Shown here: piece by piece, positions 7,809 to 16,226 of the stretch
Position numbering within the stretch: position 1 is the stretch's first letter
Layout of the letters: each line of letters opens with the position of its first letter
NCBI RefSeq assembly: GCF_018555435.2
Contig: NZ_JAFEJT020000013.1
Span: 1-64,000 of the forward strand
Length of the DNA: 64,000 nucleotides
Source of the DNA: Bifidobacterium amazonense
GTDB lineage: Bacteria > Actinomycetota > Actinomycetes > Actinomycetales > Bifidobacteriaceae
Direction: 5' to 3'
Program-made: the position numbers and the translations under genes
Notes under the pieces: model-generated
Databases searched by the model: none
Seen by the model: only the letters and a program-made list of their open reading frames with translations
Told to the model about the DNA's origin: nothing

Positions 7809-8828
7809 ATGGCGCGTACGGCGAAGAAGGTATCGGCCAGCGACATCGCAAAGCAGGACGGCGTCTCGCTGGCCACCGTATCCAAGGTGATCAACGGCCG
7901 ACCGGACGTGGCCGACGACACGCGCCGCCGCATCGAGGAGATCATCCGGCAGACCGGATACACGAAACGCGGCTACGCACCCGCGCAGTCGCGCATCGTC
8001 GAGGTTGTGCTGCCGCCGAACCTGCCGTCCGGCGCGGACTCGCTGATCAACGAGGCGGCCGCGCGCTCCAACGACGTCGACCTGGTCTTCTCCATCCGGC
8101 AGATCGCCAAAACCGACGAAAGCCGCGAGCATCTGCTCAAACGCATCGCCGAGGACGACCCGGCCGGCATCATCCTCATCCTCGACGACACGAAACCGAA
8201 CGAACTCGACGCGTTCTCGTCGTGGAACATCCCGCTCGTGCTCATCGACCTGCCCGGCGTGGTCGCGCAAAGCCGGCTGTCGGCGGGCGTCGACAACTGG
8301 ACCGGCGGTCTGATGGCCGGCCGGTATCTCGTCGAACGCGGCCACACGCGCGTCGCCACCATCCAGGGCCGCGCCACGTCGCTGGCGTCCAGCGCGCGAC
8401 TGTCGGGCTTCGTCGGCGCGCTCACCGAAGCGGGGCTCGCGCTGCCCGACCAATACAATCTGCGCGGCGACTTCCTCCCCGAAAGCGGCCGCAAGGCCAC
8501 GCTCGAGCTGTTCGAGCTGGACGAGCCGCCCACCGCGATCTTCGCGTTCAACGACCTGATGGCGATGGGCGTCTATCAGGCCGCCTCCCAGCTGGGCCTG
8601 CGCATTCCGGACGACCTGTCCGTGCTCGGCTTCGACAACGTGTTCCCCTCGATGTACCTGCATCCGGCATTGAGCACGATCGCGCAGCCGTTCCGCGATC
8701 TCATGGACGCTGCGATCGACATGATCGAGGACAATCTCGACGGCCGTCTCGGCGAGGGCGTACATCGCGTCGTCCTGCCCCCGCGCCTTGTCGAACGCGG
8801 CTCCGTCGCCGCTCCCCGCGCGCGCTGA
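7809..8828 (+). CDS. LacI-family transcriptional regulator, second of a tandem pair
   Basis: 339 aa. The ATG at 7809 is chosen for GGGAG five bases upstream; a GTG start at 7779 has no ribosome site. The helix-turn-helix SASDIAKQDGVSLATVSKVI and NGRPDVADDTRRRIEEI is very like that of the upstream LacI protein. The effector domain carries PTAIFAFNDLMAMGVYQAAS and PDDLSVLGFDN. The matching HTH and shared operator core suggest overlapping targets. Both are cytoplasmic DNA-binding proteins; ligands are unknown. The gene is followed by about 1.1 kb without convincing protein genes. Confidence 0.93.
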   Translation: MARTAKKVSASDIAKQDGVSLATVSKVINGRPDVADDTRRRIEEIIRQTGYTKRGYAPAQSRIVEVVLPPNLPSGADSLINEAAARSNDVDLVFSIRQIAKTDESREHLLKRIAEDDPAGIILILDDTKPNELDAFSSWNIPLVLIDLPGVVAQSRLSAGVDNWTGGLMAGRYLVERGHTRVATIQGRATSLASSARLSGFVGALTEAGLALPDQYNLRGDFLPESGRKATLELFELDEPPTAIFAFNDLMAMGVYQAASQLGLRIPDDLSVLGFDNVFPSMYLHPALSTIAQPFRDLMDAAIDMIEDNLDGRLGEGVHRVVLPPRLVERGSVAAPRAR

Positions 8829-8932
8829 ACGGACGACCTGCAGGGCACGCTCAAGACCGCCCCGGCCTCCCGCTGAACGGCGGTGTGATGGTTGCGCTGG
8901 CGGGCATTTCCCGTTCCCGGCATCTGTTTTAT

Positions 8933-9260
8933 TGTCATACTTTGCCCGGGAACAGGTGGCTGGCTGAAGTGTGCCCTGATTTGCTGTCACGCCTCCATGC
9001 GAACAGGGATTTTTCGCGAAGCGTGACATGGGGTACACCGGCGCCGTCGGGACGGATACCGGCCAATCGCTGGTATTACTTGGACTCTGCGGGACATCGC
9101 CTGTCACACTTGCCCGATATCGCCGACCGGCTGCAGAGTATGACACGGACTCTGTCACACCTTGCCGATATGGGTACTTTCCGTGATTGCGTGACAGCCG
9201 ATCACACCACAGACCACGCAAAACGACCTGAATCGACCGGGTGTGACACCGGGGGTGACA
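8933..9260. repeat. Array I: nine TGTCAY sites, three extended to about 20 bp
   Basis: Noncoding stretch with TGTCAC/TGTCAT or its complement at 8933, 8985, 9023, 9102, 9140, 9153, 9191, 9243 and 9255. Three copies share a longer form, TGTCAYAC(C)TTGCC(C)G: 8933-8950, 9102-9121 and 9153-9172; the last two continue into GATAT. Orientation alternates. The clustering looks like a multi-site protein-binding region. No known function is recognised. Confidence 0.65.
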
Positions 9261-9300
9261 AGCCACCATGGAAACCGACATGGGAATCGGCGGGAATCGT

Positions 9301-9617
9301 CCGAATGTGGGGAAACCGGAACGTTTGCATGCGCCCGTATCCGAAAGTGGGGAAGAAGCGACGCGACACGCCGATTATTGATCCCGTTCATACTGTCGAT
9401 TTCCCCACATTCGGAACGTCACGCCGAATGTGGGGAAACCGACATCACGAACACCCGTCGTGAGCGGTGCCGGTACTGCTTGTTTCCCCACTTTCGAAAA
9501 CGGTCGATGCCGACCGTCCTATCGGAGTCCGTTCATGCTGTCGATTTCACCACATTCACCACCGCCAGACACCTCGCCGGCGTTCCTGCGGGCCGGCCGA
9601 AGGGGAAAGTGGGGAAA
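9301..9617. repeat. Array II: seven TTTCCCCACWTTCGG sites
   Basis: Immediately after array I, copies lie at 9301-9315, 9341-9354, 9400-9414, 9424-9438, 9483-9496, 9545-9557 (one base changed) and 9605-9617. They are in mixed orientations, with A or T at the variable base. Copies 9400-9414 and 9424-9438 form a perfect 15-bp stem with a 9-base loop. The core resembles a weak DnaA box only loosely. No gene is seen in 8829-9921 on either strand beyond overlapping open frames. Confidence 0.7.
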
Positions 9618-9754
9618 TGGAGACGATAACGCCGACCGAAGCCGCGTCCGAAGCCATGGGCATCGTTTGTCTAGTCCGAGCGGATGGTTGACATCTGTCT
9701 TGGGGCATGGTTGACGGGGCATCCCGTTCCCCATCCGTTCATCCATTACACGAA

Positions 9755-9853
9755 CGGCCACCCGGTCACGTGGGTGTGTGGTTCAGGTGGATGCCGCTGC
9801 GCGCGTCGAACGCACGGCCGCCCGGTCACGTGGGTGCGTGACCGGGCGGCCGT
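9755..9853. repeat. 22-bp direct repeat, second copy forming a 17-bp perfect hairpin
   Basis: The 22-base unit CGGCC(A/G)CCCGGTCACGTGGG plus TG occurs at 9755-9776 and 9815-9836, one mismatch apart. The second copy is closed by an inverted arm: 9814-9830 pairs with 9837-9853 around TGGGTG. It lies downstream of the 28-codon minus-strand ORF and could end its transcript, although no T-run follows. Confidence 0.65.
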
Positions 9854-9921
9854 TGGGAACACGCCAGCTGCACGACTGCGATGTGCGTGCAGACGGCGTG
9901 CGACGATGGTTTGCGGAATGC

Positions 9922-10008
9922 CTACATCCAGCCGTTGCGGCGCAGACGGTCGCGCAGGGCGATGCCGACGAGGGAGAGGACGAAGGCGGTGAGGGCTGCG
10001 ATGGTCAT
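9922..10008 (-). CDS. Putative 28-residue single-helix membrane peptide
   Basis: The minus-strand ORF translates to MTIAALTAFVLSLVGIALRD then RLRRNGWM. That is a hydrophobic helix of about 16 residues followed by a basic tail (RDRLRR), with no charge before the helix. The ATG is preceded by GAAAGGA at a spacing of about nine bases, and a TACAAT -10-like box lies about 50 bases upstream (10057-10062). Length, single helix and cationic tail resemble small stress membrane proteins and type I toxins such as the Ldr/Fst kind, but there is no clear sequence match and no antisense RNA could be proven. A 17-bp hairpin lies about 70 bases downstream. It is unrecognised. Confidence 0.5.
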   Translation of the reverse strand: MTIAALTAFVLSLVGIALRDRLRRNGWM

Positions 10009-10502
10009 GTCGATCGGTCCTTTCGTGCGAAGTGATGGACAACCCGACGGTTACGGATTGTAGACGGGCGATGTTGCGGGCGATGGCGAGGGCATGTTGC
10101 GTGCGCCTGCCGCGCGGGCGGGCATCGTAGAAGGGTATCGTAATGGGTCCGGACGCCGTTGTCCGGAAGCGGTAGGAAGAATATCGGCAAATGTAGGGAA
10201 TGTCACAAACGGCATTGCCCCGGGCACGGCCGAGTCCGCGTCGCACCCCGAACAGGATACGCACCGCGGGCTCGGCCGGCGGGAAGGGGAAAGGAAACAG
10301 GAACAGAGGAAACGGAACCCGCCGGCATGGCCGCCGGCAGATTTCCGGCGATCCGTCCGGCCGTCGCATCAGCCGAAGCCGTAATACAGCGGCCAGTCGG
10401 ATTATCGGTCGGCGCACGCCTCGTCCCGCAACCGCGGAGTGCTGCGTGCGCCCGGCATTCGCTCGGTATCGGCTATCGCCTCAACCTCGCCTGAAGCTAC
10501 TC
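10009..10502. other. Noncoding stretch between xylA terminator and small ORF
   Basis: No supported gene. It holds the putative promoter of the 28-codon ORF, an inverted repeat GGCCGAGTCCGCG / CGCGGGCTCGGCC around 10228-10277, a short hairpin GCCGGC-ATGGCC-GCCGGC near 10321, and a purine-rich run of GGAAAC-like units (10280-10318). Open frames here show no ribosome sites or recognisable protein. Confidence 0.5.
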
Positions 10503-10523
10503 CGAAAGCCCATCGGGCTTTCG
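10503..10523 (-). terminator. Hairpin downstream of xylA
   Basis: CGAAAGCCC / GGGCTTTCG, a perfect 9-bp stem with a 3-base loop, three bases after the xylA stop. It lacks a strong T-run. Confidence 0.6.
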
Positions 10524-10525
10524 AC

Positions 10526-11875
10526 TCACGCCTCAGCCAGCGCGTCGACGATGTAGTTGTTGATCGTCGCCTTGACGGACTCGAGGTGATCGGACTTGGT
10601 CGCGGCGATGAGCTCGGACTGCGGCTTGTCGATCGCGTACTCCTCGAGGGAGGCCAGCGTGGCGGTGCCGTTCTCGATGGTCGCGCCGATGCCGGAATCG
10701 TAGGAGCTGTAGCGCTCGGCCATGAGGTCCTGGATGAAGCCGTCGCGGTTCATCTTGTCGGCGACCAGCAGGCCGGCGGCGTAGGAGTCCATGCCGGCGA
10801 CGTGCGAACGGAACAGGTCCTCGGCGTAGAAGGAGGTGCGGCGCGGCTTGGCGTCGAAGTTCAGGCCACCGTGGGGGCCGATGGAGCCAGCCTGCAGGAC
10901 CTCCCACATGACGGCGACGGTCTCGTACAGATCGGTCGGGAACTCGTCCATGTCCCAGCCGATGAGCTTGTCGCCCTGGTTGGCGTCGAGGGAGCCGAGG
11001 AAGCCGTTTTCGCGGGCCACGCGGATCTCGTGCTGGTAGGTGTGGCCGGCCAGGTTGGCGTGGTTGCCTTCGAGGTTGAGCTTGAAGACGTCGGTCAGGT
11101 CGTGGCTGCGCAGGAACTCGATGGCGGTGGCCGCATCGAAGTCGTACTGGTGCAGCGTCGGCTCCTTCGGCTTCGGCTCGATGAGGAACTGGGCGTCGAA
11201 GCCGATCTCCTTGGCATAGTCGGCGCACATGTGGAAGAACTTGGCGATGTGGTCGGTCTCGCGCTTCATCTCGGTGTTCCACAGGTTCTCGTAGCCTTCA
11301 CGGCCGCCCCAGAACACGTAGTTCTCGGCGCCGAGGCGCTTGCCGATCTCGAGGCTCTTCTTGAGCTGGCCGGCGGCGTAGGCGTAGATGTCGGCGAACG
11401 GCGAGGTGGCGGCGCCGGACACGAAGCGCGGGTTGGTGAACAGGGAGGAGGTGTTCCACAGCAGCTTGACGCCGGTGGCCTTCATGTTCTCCTCGATCTT
11501 GTCGACGACCTTGTCGAGGTTGGCGTTGGTCTCGCGCAGGGTGTCGCCCTCCGGGGCGATGTCGCGGTCGTGGAAGCAGAAGTACTCGACGCCGAGCTTG
11601 GTGAACAGCTCGAAGGCGTAGTCGACCTTGGCGAGCGCCTGGTCCATCGGATCGCTGTACTTGTAGTACGGGCGGTGCGCGGTGCCGGTGCCGAACGGAT
11701 CGACGAGCTCCTGGTTGAAGGTGTGCCACCAGGCGACGCCGAAGCGCAGCCAGTCCTTCATCTTCTTGCCGGCGACGACGCGGTCGGCGTCGTAGTAGTG
11801 GAACGCGAGGCCCTCCTGCGGTCCCTTGGTGCGGCCGACGTACTCGATCTTGTCAACATCCCACAGACCCATCAT
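10526..11875 (-). CDS. xylA: Xylose isomerase
   Basis: 449 aa, the size of class II xylose isomerases. It converts D-xylose to D-xylulose with two divalent metals in the cytoplasm; xylulokinase is not in the window. Signatures are [10 protein letters not shown] with His102 and Asp105, [54 protein letters not shown] and [20 protein letters not shown], carrying the metal-binding Glu, His and Asp residues. AAAAGGAG lies three bases before ATGATG. It has its own strong promoter and is transcribed in the same direction as the ROK regulator upstream. It links the xylan-oligosaccharide operon to central metabolism. Confidence 0.98.
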   Translation of the reverse strand: MMGLWDVDKIEYVGRTKGPQEGLAFHYYDADRVVAGKKMKDWLRFGVAWWHTFNQELVDPFGTGTAHRPYYKYSDPMDQALAKVDYAFELFTKLGVEYFCFHDRDIAPEGDTLRETNANLDKVVDKIEENMKATGVKLLWNTSSLFTNPRFVSGAATSPFADIYAYAAGQLKKSLEIGKRLGAENYVFWGGREGYENLWNTEMKRETDHIAKFFHMCADYAKEIGFDAQFLIEPKPKEPTLHQYDFDAATAIEFLRSHDLTDVFKLNLEGNHANLAGHTYQHEIRVARENGFLGSLDANQGDKLIGWDMDEFPTDLYETVAVMWEVLQAGSIGPHGGLNFDAKPRRTSFYAEDLFRSHVAGMDSYAAGLLVADKMNRDGFIQDLMAERYSSYDSGIGATIENGTATLASLEEYAIDKPQSELIAATKSDHLESVKATINNYIVDALAEA

Positions 11876-11957
11876 GGTCTCCTTTTCGGTGCGGTTGGTG
11901 TATGTACTTCTTCGTTCCGGCTTCGCGGTCTTTGCGTTCCGCCGGCTGACATGAATA

Positions 11958-11987
11958 AATATAAAACCATTTAACTATCTTTGTCAA
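11958..11987 (-). promoter_or_regulatory. xylA promoter
   Basis: Minus strand: perfect TTGACA (11987-11982), an 18-base spacer and TATATT (11963-11958), in an AT-rich patch 80-110 bases before xylA. Confidence 0.8.
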
Positions 11988-12032
11988 ATCAATGAACTTA
12001 ATCGGGCGCGATACGGCGAGTCGCCAATAATA

Positions 12033-12043
12033 TCAACGGTTTA
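12033..12043. promoter_or_regulatory. Possible XylR-type operator core upstream of xylA
   Basis: Minus strand TAAACCGTTGA shares ten bases (TAAACCGTTG) with the centre of the palindromic site at the ROK gene promoter. It lies about 45 bases upstream of the xylA -35 box. Only the core matches; the flanking TTAGG/CCTAA arms are missing. Confidence 0.35.
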
Positions 12044-12095
12044 TGGCAGCCGCACAGCCGGCGCAACGATCGGCACAGCCGACACGACGCCCGGC

Positions 12096-13325
12096 TCAGT
12101 CGACCGACATGAATCCCATCGGGTTGTCGAACAGCCGGCGCAGGCCCATCACGGCCGCGCCGTGCATCGCCGGATGCTCGGTGACCGGCGGGAACATGAG
12201 CCGCACCCGCGCCGCGTCGCGCGCGAGGATCTGCGCCTGCACGCGCCGCTCCAGATCGGCGCGCAGCCCGTCGCCGAACCCGCTCCACAGGCCGCCGAGC
12301 ACGATGTTCTCCATATCGATCATGTTCACCGTGGACGCGAGCGCCGCGGCCAGCGCGGACAGGGCGTTCTCCACGGCGAGCGCGGCCTTCGTGTCGCCGC
12401 CGCGCCACGCCGCGTACAGGTCGGGCAGCAGTTCGGTGCGCACCGCCGCGTCGCCGTCGCCCAGTCCGGCGGCCACTGCCAGCGCGCGGCGTCCGGCGAT
12501 CGTCTCGAGGCAGCCGTGCCGGCCGCAGCGGCACAGCGTTCCGCGCAGGTCGACGCAGATGTGTCCGATCTCGCCGGCGAAGCCATGGTCGCCGCGTACG
12601 ATCTGCCCTTCGCGCACGTACGCGCCGCCGATGCCGATGTCGGTGGACACGTAGACGAACGAGTCGAGCGGTCCGAGCGGCCAGTCGCGGTCGGCTCGCT
12701 GCGACGCGTAGCCGGGGATCTGCGCGATCGCGGCCAGCGTGGCCTCGTTGTCGGCGGTGGCGGAAAGCCGGGAGAAGACCGGATAGCGGTTCAGGTCGAT
12801 GTCGTGCCAGCCGAAGTTGCGTGCGACGAGCAGGCGGTCGCCGTTCGTCACCAGGCCGGGCAGCGCGAGGCTTGACCCGGCGACGCGATAGCCGCGTTCC
12901 GCCAGCTCGCGTTCGACCGGACGCATCATGTCGTCGAGTTCGGCGAACGCCGTGGCCGGGTTGACGTTGACCATCGTGCGTTCGTGCCAGTCGCTGAGCA
13001 CGACCCCGCCGCTGATGTCGAGCGCCAGATAGCCGACGCCGTCGGTGTTGATCTGCATGCCGATGCCGGCCCAGCGGCCCGATTCGAACGCCAGCGGCGT
13101 GGCCGGTCGGCCGTACGAGGATTCGGAGACGGGCGCGAGTTCCCGCAGCACGCCGTTTTTGAGGAGAATGTCGGTCAGCAGCGACATGGTCGCCTTCGTC
13201 AGGCCGATGCTTTTGGCGAGCGCCGCGCGGCTCATCGGCGTGCGCGAGCGCGCGACGGTCGACAGCACCACCGACATGTTGTGGTTGCGCAGGTCGTCCT
13301 GTCCGATTCGTCTCGCCGCCGGCAT
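12096..13325 (-). CDS. ROK-family transcriptional regulator (XylR-like)
   Basis: 409 aa. An N-terminal winged helix-turn-helix (RNHNMSVVLSTVARSRTPMS, then RAALAKSIGLTKATMS, about residues 13-48) is followed by the sugar-kinase-like ROK domain. That domain has STDIGIGGAYVREGQIVRG and the zinc-binding block GEIGHICVDLRGTLCRCGRH with GCLE. This is the domain order of XylR/NagC-type repressors. The start is supported by GGAAGGGA. The neighbour xylA suggests control by xylose. A palindrome just after its -10 box suggests autorepression. The EamA gene is divergent from it. Confidence 0.93.
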   Translation of the reverse strand: MPAARRIGQDDLRNHNMSVVLSTVARSRTPMSRAALAKSIGLTKATMSLLTDILLKNGVLRELAPVSESSYGRPATPLAFESGRWAGIGMQINTDGVGYLALDISGGVVLSDWHERTMVNVNPATAFAELDDMMRPVERELAERGYRVAGSSLALPGLVTNGDRLLVARNFGWHDIDLNRYPVFSRLSATADNEATLAAIAQIPGYASQRADRDWPLGPLDSFVYVSTDIGIGGAYVREGQIVRGDHGFAGEIGHICVDLRGTLCRCGRHGCLETIAGRRALAVAAGLGDGDAAVRTELLPDLYAAWRGGDTKAALAVENALSALAAALASTVNMIDMENIVLGGLWSGFGDGLRADLERRVQAQILARDAARVRLMFPPVTEHPAMHGAAVMGLRRLFDNPMGFMSVD

Positions 13326-13420
13326 CGCCGTTTCCCTTCCGCTTCGCGCGCACCGTCGCCGCCGCCGGAACCGCCGTCATCGGCGGTGTCCGTGCCGGCC
13401 CGGGCCCCGCCGGACCCGAC

Positions 13421-13441
13421 TTAGGACAACGGTTTACCTAA
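13421..13441. promoter_or_regulatory. Palindromic operator of the ROK gene
   Basis: A 21-bp interrupted palindrome: TTAGG, two bases, AAC, one base, GTT, two bases, CCTAA. A TATAGT -10 box for the minus-strand ROK gene lies at 13460-13455, so the site covers the transcription start region. This fits autorepression. Confidence 0.65.
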
Positions 13442-13607
13442 TATCCTTCCTGTCACTATAGCGGCCTGACGCCCGCGCCGGGCCGGGCCGCCACGCCGGG
13501 GCGCGGGACGGACGGCGAGAGGATAAGCTGTTGTCGGCTTTCGTTCCGGCCGAAAGGATGAACGGTCGGACGAACGGACAACGTTCACGAGAAGGAGCTC
13601 AAGGGCA

Positions 13608-14519
13608 ATGCCGCGCAAGTTCACGCTCTCCCCCACCGTCGGCAAGGTCATGCTGCTGGCATGCGCGATGCTGTGGGGAGGCAGCTATCCGACCGCGAAG
13701 GTCGCGATGAGCGTCGTCACGCCGCAGTATCTGATGGCGATCCGACTGCTCGCCGCGTCGGCGATCATGCTCGTGCTGTTCCGCAGGCAGATCGTGCCGT
13801 ATCTCAACCGTCGGATCATCGTGCCTGGCCTGCTCGTCGGCGCGACGTACTGGGGCACGATGGTCAGCCAGATGACCGGCCTGACGATGATCGAGCCGGG
13901 ACGCAGCGCGTTTCTGACGGCCGCGTACTGCGTGATCGTGCCGTTCACGTCGTGGCTGCTCATGCACCAGCGGCCGACCGCACGCAATCTGGTCGCGGCC
14001 GCGCTGTGCCTGACCGGCGTCGGCTTCGTCTCGCTCAGCTCCGGGCTCGGGGGGTTCTCGATCGGGCTCGGCGACCTGCTCACGCTGCTGTGCGCGTGCG
14101 TGTTCTCGTTCAATCTGGTCTGGCTGGGCAAGTTCGGCCAGACGATCCACCCGGTCGCGCTCACGTTCGCGCAGTTCGTGGTCGCCGGCGTCGCGTGCCT
14201 GATCGGAGGGATCCTGACCGAGCCGGCGCCGAGCGCGGCTTGGCTCGAGCCGAACGTGCTCGCGTGCCTCGTCTATCTGTTCTTCGGCGCGACGATGTGC
14301 GCGCAGATCATGCAGAACGTCGGTCTCAAGGTCACGCCGCCCTCGCAGGCGTCGCTCATCATGTGCCTGGAGACGGTGTTCAGCCTGCTGTTTTCGGTGC
14401 TGTTCTACGGCGAGCGCGTCCAGCCGGCGGCCGGCGTGGGCTTCGTGCTGATCTTCTCGGCTATCCTGTGCTCGCAGATCCACCTGAACGGGCGGATGCT
14501 GGAGCGGCTGAGGAAGTAG
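13608..14519 (+). CDS. EamA-family (drug/metabolite) transporter
   Basis: 303 aa with ten predicted membrane helices in two five-helix repeats. The first begins KVMLLACAMLWGGSYPTAKV and the second near LLTLLCACVFSFNLVWLGKF; PPSQASLIMCLETVFSLLFS near the end is the typical EamA C-terminal motif. Such proteins export or exchange small metabolites across the cytoplasmic membrane; the substrate cannot be told. GAGAAGGAG lies upstream of the ATG. It is divergent from the ROK regulator, with an intergenic region containing that operator, so co-regulation by xylose is possible but unproven. Confidence 0.9.
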   Translation: MPRKFTLSPTVGKVMLLACAMLWGGSYPTAKVAMSVVTPQYLMAIRLLAASAIMLVLFRRQIVPYLNRRIIVPGLLVGATYWGTMVSQMTGLTMIEPGRSAFLTAAYCVIVPFTSWLLMHQRPTARNLVAAALCLTGVGFVSLSSGLGGFSIGLGDLLTLLCACVFSFNLVWLGKFGQTIHPVALTFAQFVVAGVACLIGGILTEPAPSAAWLEPNVLACLVYLFFGATMCAQIMQNVGLKVTPPSQASLIMCLETVFSLLFSVLFYGERVQPAAGVGFVLIFSAILCSQIHLNGRMLERLRK

Positions 14520-14681
14520 CCCCGGATGCGACCCGGCATCCCGACATACCGACGTCCAAGACATGTTCCGCCGCATGGCTCCAAGCGATCAACGTGATCT
14601 GTCGCACGTTTCGCCGCCAACCATCCCGTGAACCGAGCCGTCCCATGCCCTCGGCGAAACCGAGCGTCTAGGATGGGAACC

Positions 14682-16226
14682 ATGAGTGAAACCACAACCT
14701 CCGCTTGGGTCAATCCCCTGCGCGACCCGCGCGATCTGCGCCTGCCGCGCATCGCCGGCCCGTGCAGCATCGTGATCTTCGGCGTGACGGGCGACCTGTC
14801 GCGCAAAAAGCTGCTGCCCGCCATCTACGACCTCGCCAACCGTGGCCTGCTGCCGCCGAGCTTCGGCCTGACCGGCTTCGCGCGCCGCGACTGGACCGAG
14901 GACCAGTTCAAGGATTTCGTGCGCGAGAACGTGATCGCGCACTGCCGCACCCCGTTCAAGGAGTCCACCTGGAAGCAGCTGGCCTCCGGCATCCGCTTCG
15001 TGCAGGGCACGTTCGAGGACAAGAAGGCGTTCGAGCGCCTGTCGGACACAGTCGCCGAGCTTGACCGCGACCGCGGCACGCGCGGCAACCACGCGTTCTA
15101 CATGTCCGTGCCGCCGCGCGACTTCCCGATCGTCGCCCGCCAGCTGGCCGACTGCGGCCTGTCGCGCTCCACCGAGGGCGCGTGGAGGCGCGTGATCATC
15201 GAGAAGCCGTTCGGCCACGATCTGGCGAGCGCGAACGATCTCAACCGCGTCGTCTCCGAGGTCTTCGACCCGTCGAGCGTGTTCCGCATCGACCACTACC
15301 TCGGCAAGGAGACCGTGCAGAACATCCTCGCACTGCGCTTCGCGAACGCGATGTACGAGCCGATCTGGAACGCGAACTACGTCGACCACGTGCAGATCAC
15401 GATGGCCGAGGACATCGGCGTGGCCGGTCGCGCCGGCTACTACGACGGCATCGGCGCGGCACGCGACGTGATCCAGAACCATCTGCTGCAGCTGCTCGCG
15501 CTGACCGCGATGGAGGAGCCGGTCTCGTTCTCCGCGGCCGATCTGATCGCCGAGAAGACGAAGATCCTGTCCGCCGTGCGCATTCCGCGCGATCTGGCGG
15601 CGCATACGGCCCGCGGCCAGTACGCGGCCGGCTGGCAGGGTTCGCACGAGGTCGTCGGCTATCTGGACGAGAAGGGCATCGACCCGCAGTCCACGACCGA
15701 GACGTACGCGGCGATCCGGCTCGATCTGGATACGCGCCGCTGGGCCGGCGTGCCGTTCTATCTGCGCACCGGCAAGCGTCTGGGCAAGCGCGTCACCGAG
15801 ATCGCGGTCGTCTTCAAGCGCGCCCCGCACCTGCCGTTCGAGTCGACGGCGACGCGTGAGCTCGGCAAGAACGCGATCGTGATTCGCGTGCAGCCCGACG
15901 AGGGCGTGACGATGCGGTTCGGCGCGAAGGTGCCGGGCGGCTCGTCGATGGAGGTGCGCGATGTGTCGATGGACTTCAGCTACGGCCGTTCGTTTACCGA
16001 AAGCTCGCCGGAAGCCTATGAACGCCTGATTCTGGACGTGCTGCTCGGCGAGCCGCCGCTGTTCCCGACCACGCGCGAGGTGGAGCTGAGCTGGGAGATC
16101 CTCGATCCGATCGAGGAGTTCTGGTCGACGCTCGGCCAGCCGCAGCCGTACCGTTCCGGCACGTGGGGGCCGGAGGAGGCCGATGAGATGCTCGCCCGCG
16201 ACGGACGCCATTGGAGGATGCCATGA
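14682..16226 (+). CDS. zwf: Glucose-6-phosphate 1-dehydrogenase
   Basis: 514 aa. It oxidises glucose-6-phosphate to 6-phosphogluconolactone, making NADPH. The Rossmann motif VIFGVTGDLSRKKLLPAIYD lies at 31-50 and the active-site signature RIDHYLGKE at 202-210, with His205 binding the phosphate and Lys209 in the substrate site; EKPFGHDL precedes it. The start at 14682 is where homology begins; an upstream in-frame ATG at 14628 adds an unlikely arginine/proline-rich tail. The stop overlaps the opcA start by four bases (ATGA), so translation is coupled. In bifidobacteria, whose main route is the phosphoketolase shunt, this branch mainly supplies NADPH and pentoses. Confidence 0.97.
   Translation: MSETTTSAWVNPLRDPRDLRLPRIAGPCSIVIFGVTGDLSRKKLLPAIYDLANRGLLPPSFGLTGFARRDWTEDQFKDFVRENVIAHCRTPFKESTWKQLASGIRFVQGTFEDKKAFERLSDTVAELDRDRGTRGNHAFYMSVPPRDFPIVARQLADCGLSRSTEGAWRRVIIEKPFGHDLASANDLNRVVSEVFDPSSVFRIDHYLGKETVQNILALRFANAMYEPIWNANYVDHVQITMAEDIGVAGRAGYYDGIGAARDVIQNHLLQLLALTAMEEPVSFSAADLIAEKTKILSAVRIPRDLAAHTARGQYAAGWQGSHEVVGYLDEKGIDPQSTTETYAAIRLDLDTRRWAGVPFYLRTGKRLGKRVTEIAVVFKRAPHLPFESTATRELGKNAIVIRVQPDEGVTMRFGAKVPGGSSMEVRDVSMDFSYGRSFTESSPEAYERLILDVLLGEPPLFPTTREVELSWEILDPIEEFWSTLGQPQPYRSGTWGPEEADEMLARDGRHWRMP

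Noticed and set aside
6540..9281. 913-codon minus-strand open frame across both lacI genes
   Set aside because: It is antisense to two clear LacI genes, rich in Arg/His/Val as expected of a GC-rich shadow frame, and has no domain or ribosome site.
7601..9463. 620-codon plus-strand open frame overlapping the second lacI gene and array I
   Set aside because: It is out of frame with the LacI gene, has Arg/Pro-rich composition and shows no recognisable domain. The part over the arrays translates repeated noncoding sites.
9301..9617. Chromosomal replication origin
   Set aside because: Sites resemble DnaA boxes only loosely (TTCCCCACA versus TTATCCACA), and no dnaA, dnaN or rpmH is nearby.
9746..10417. 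223-codon minus-strand open frame covering the small ORF
   Set aside because: It runs in a different frame from the 28-codon ORF, is rich in Arg/Pro, lacks a ribosome site and crosses hairpins.
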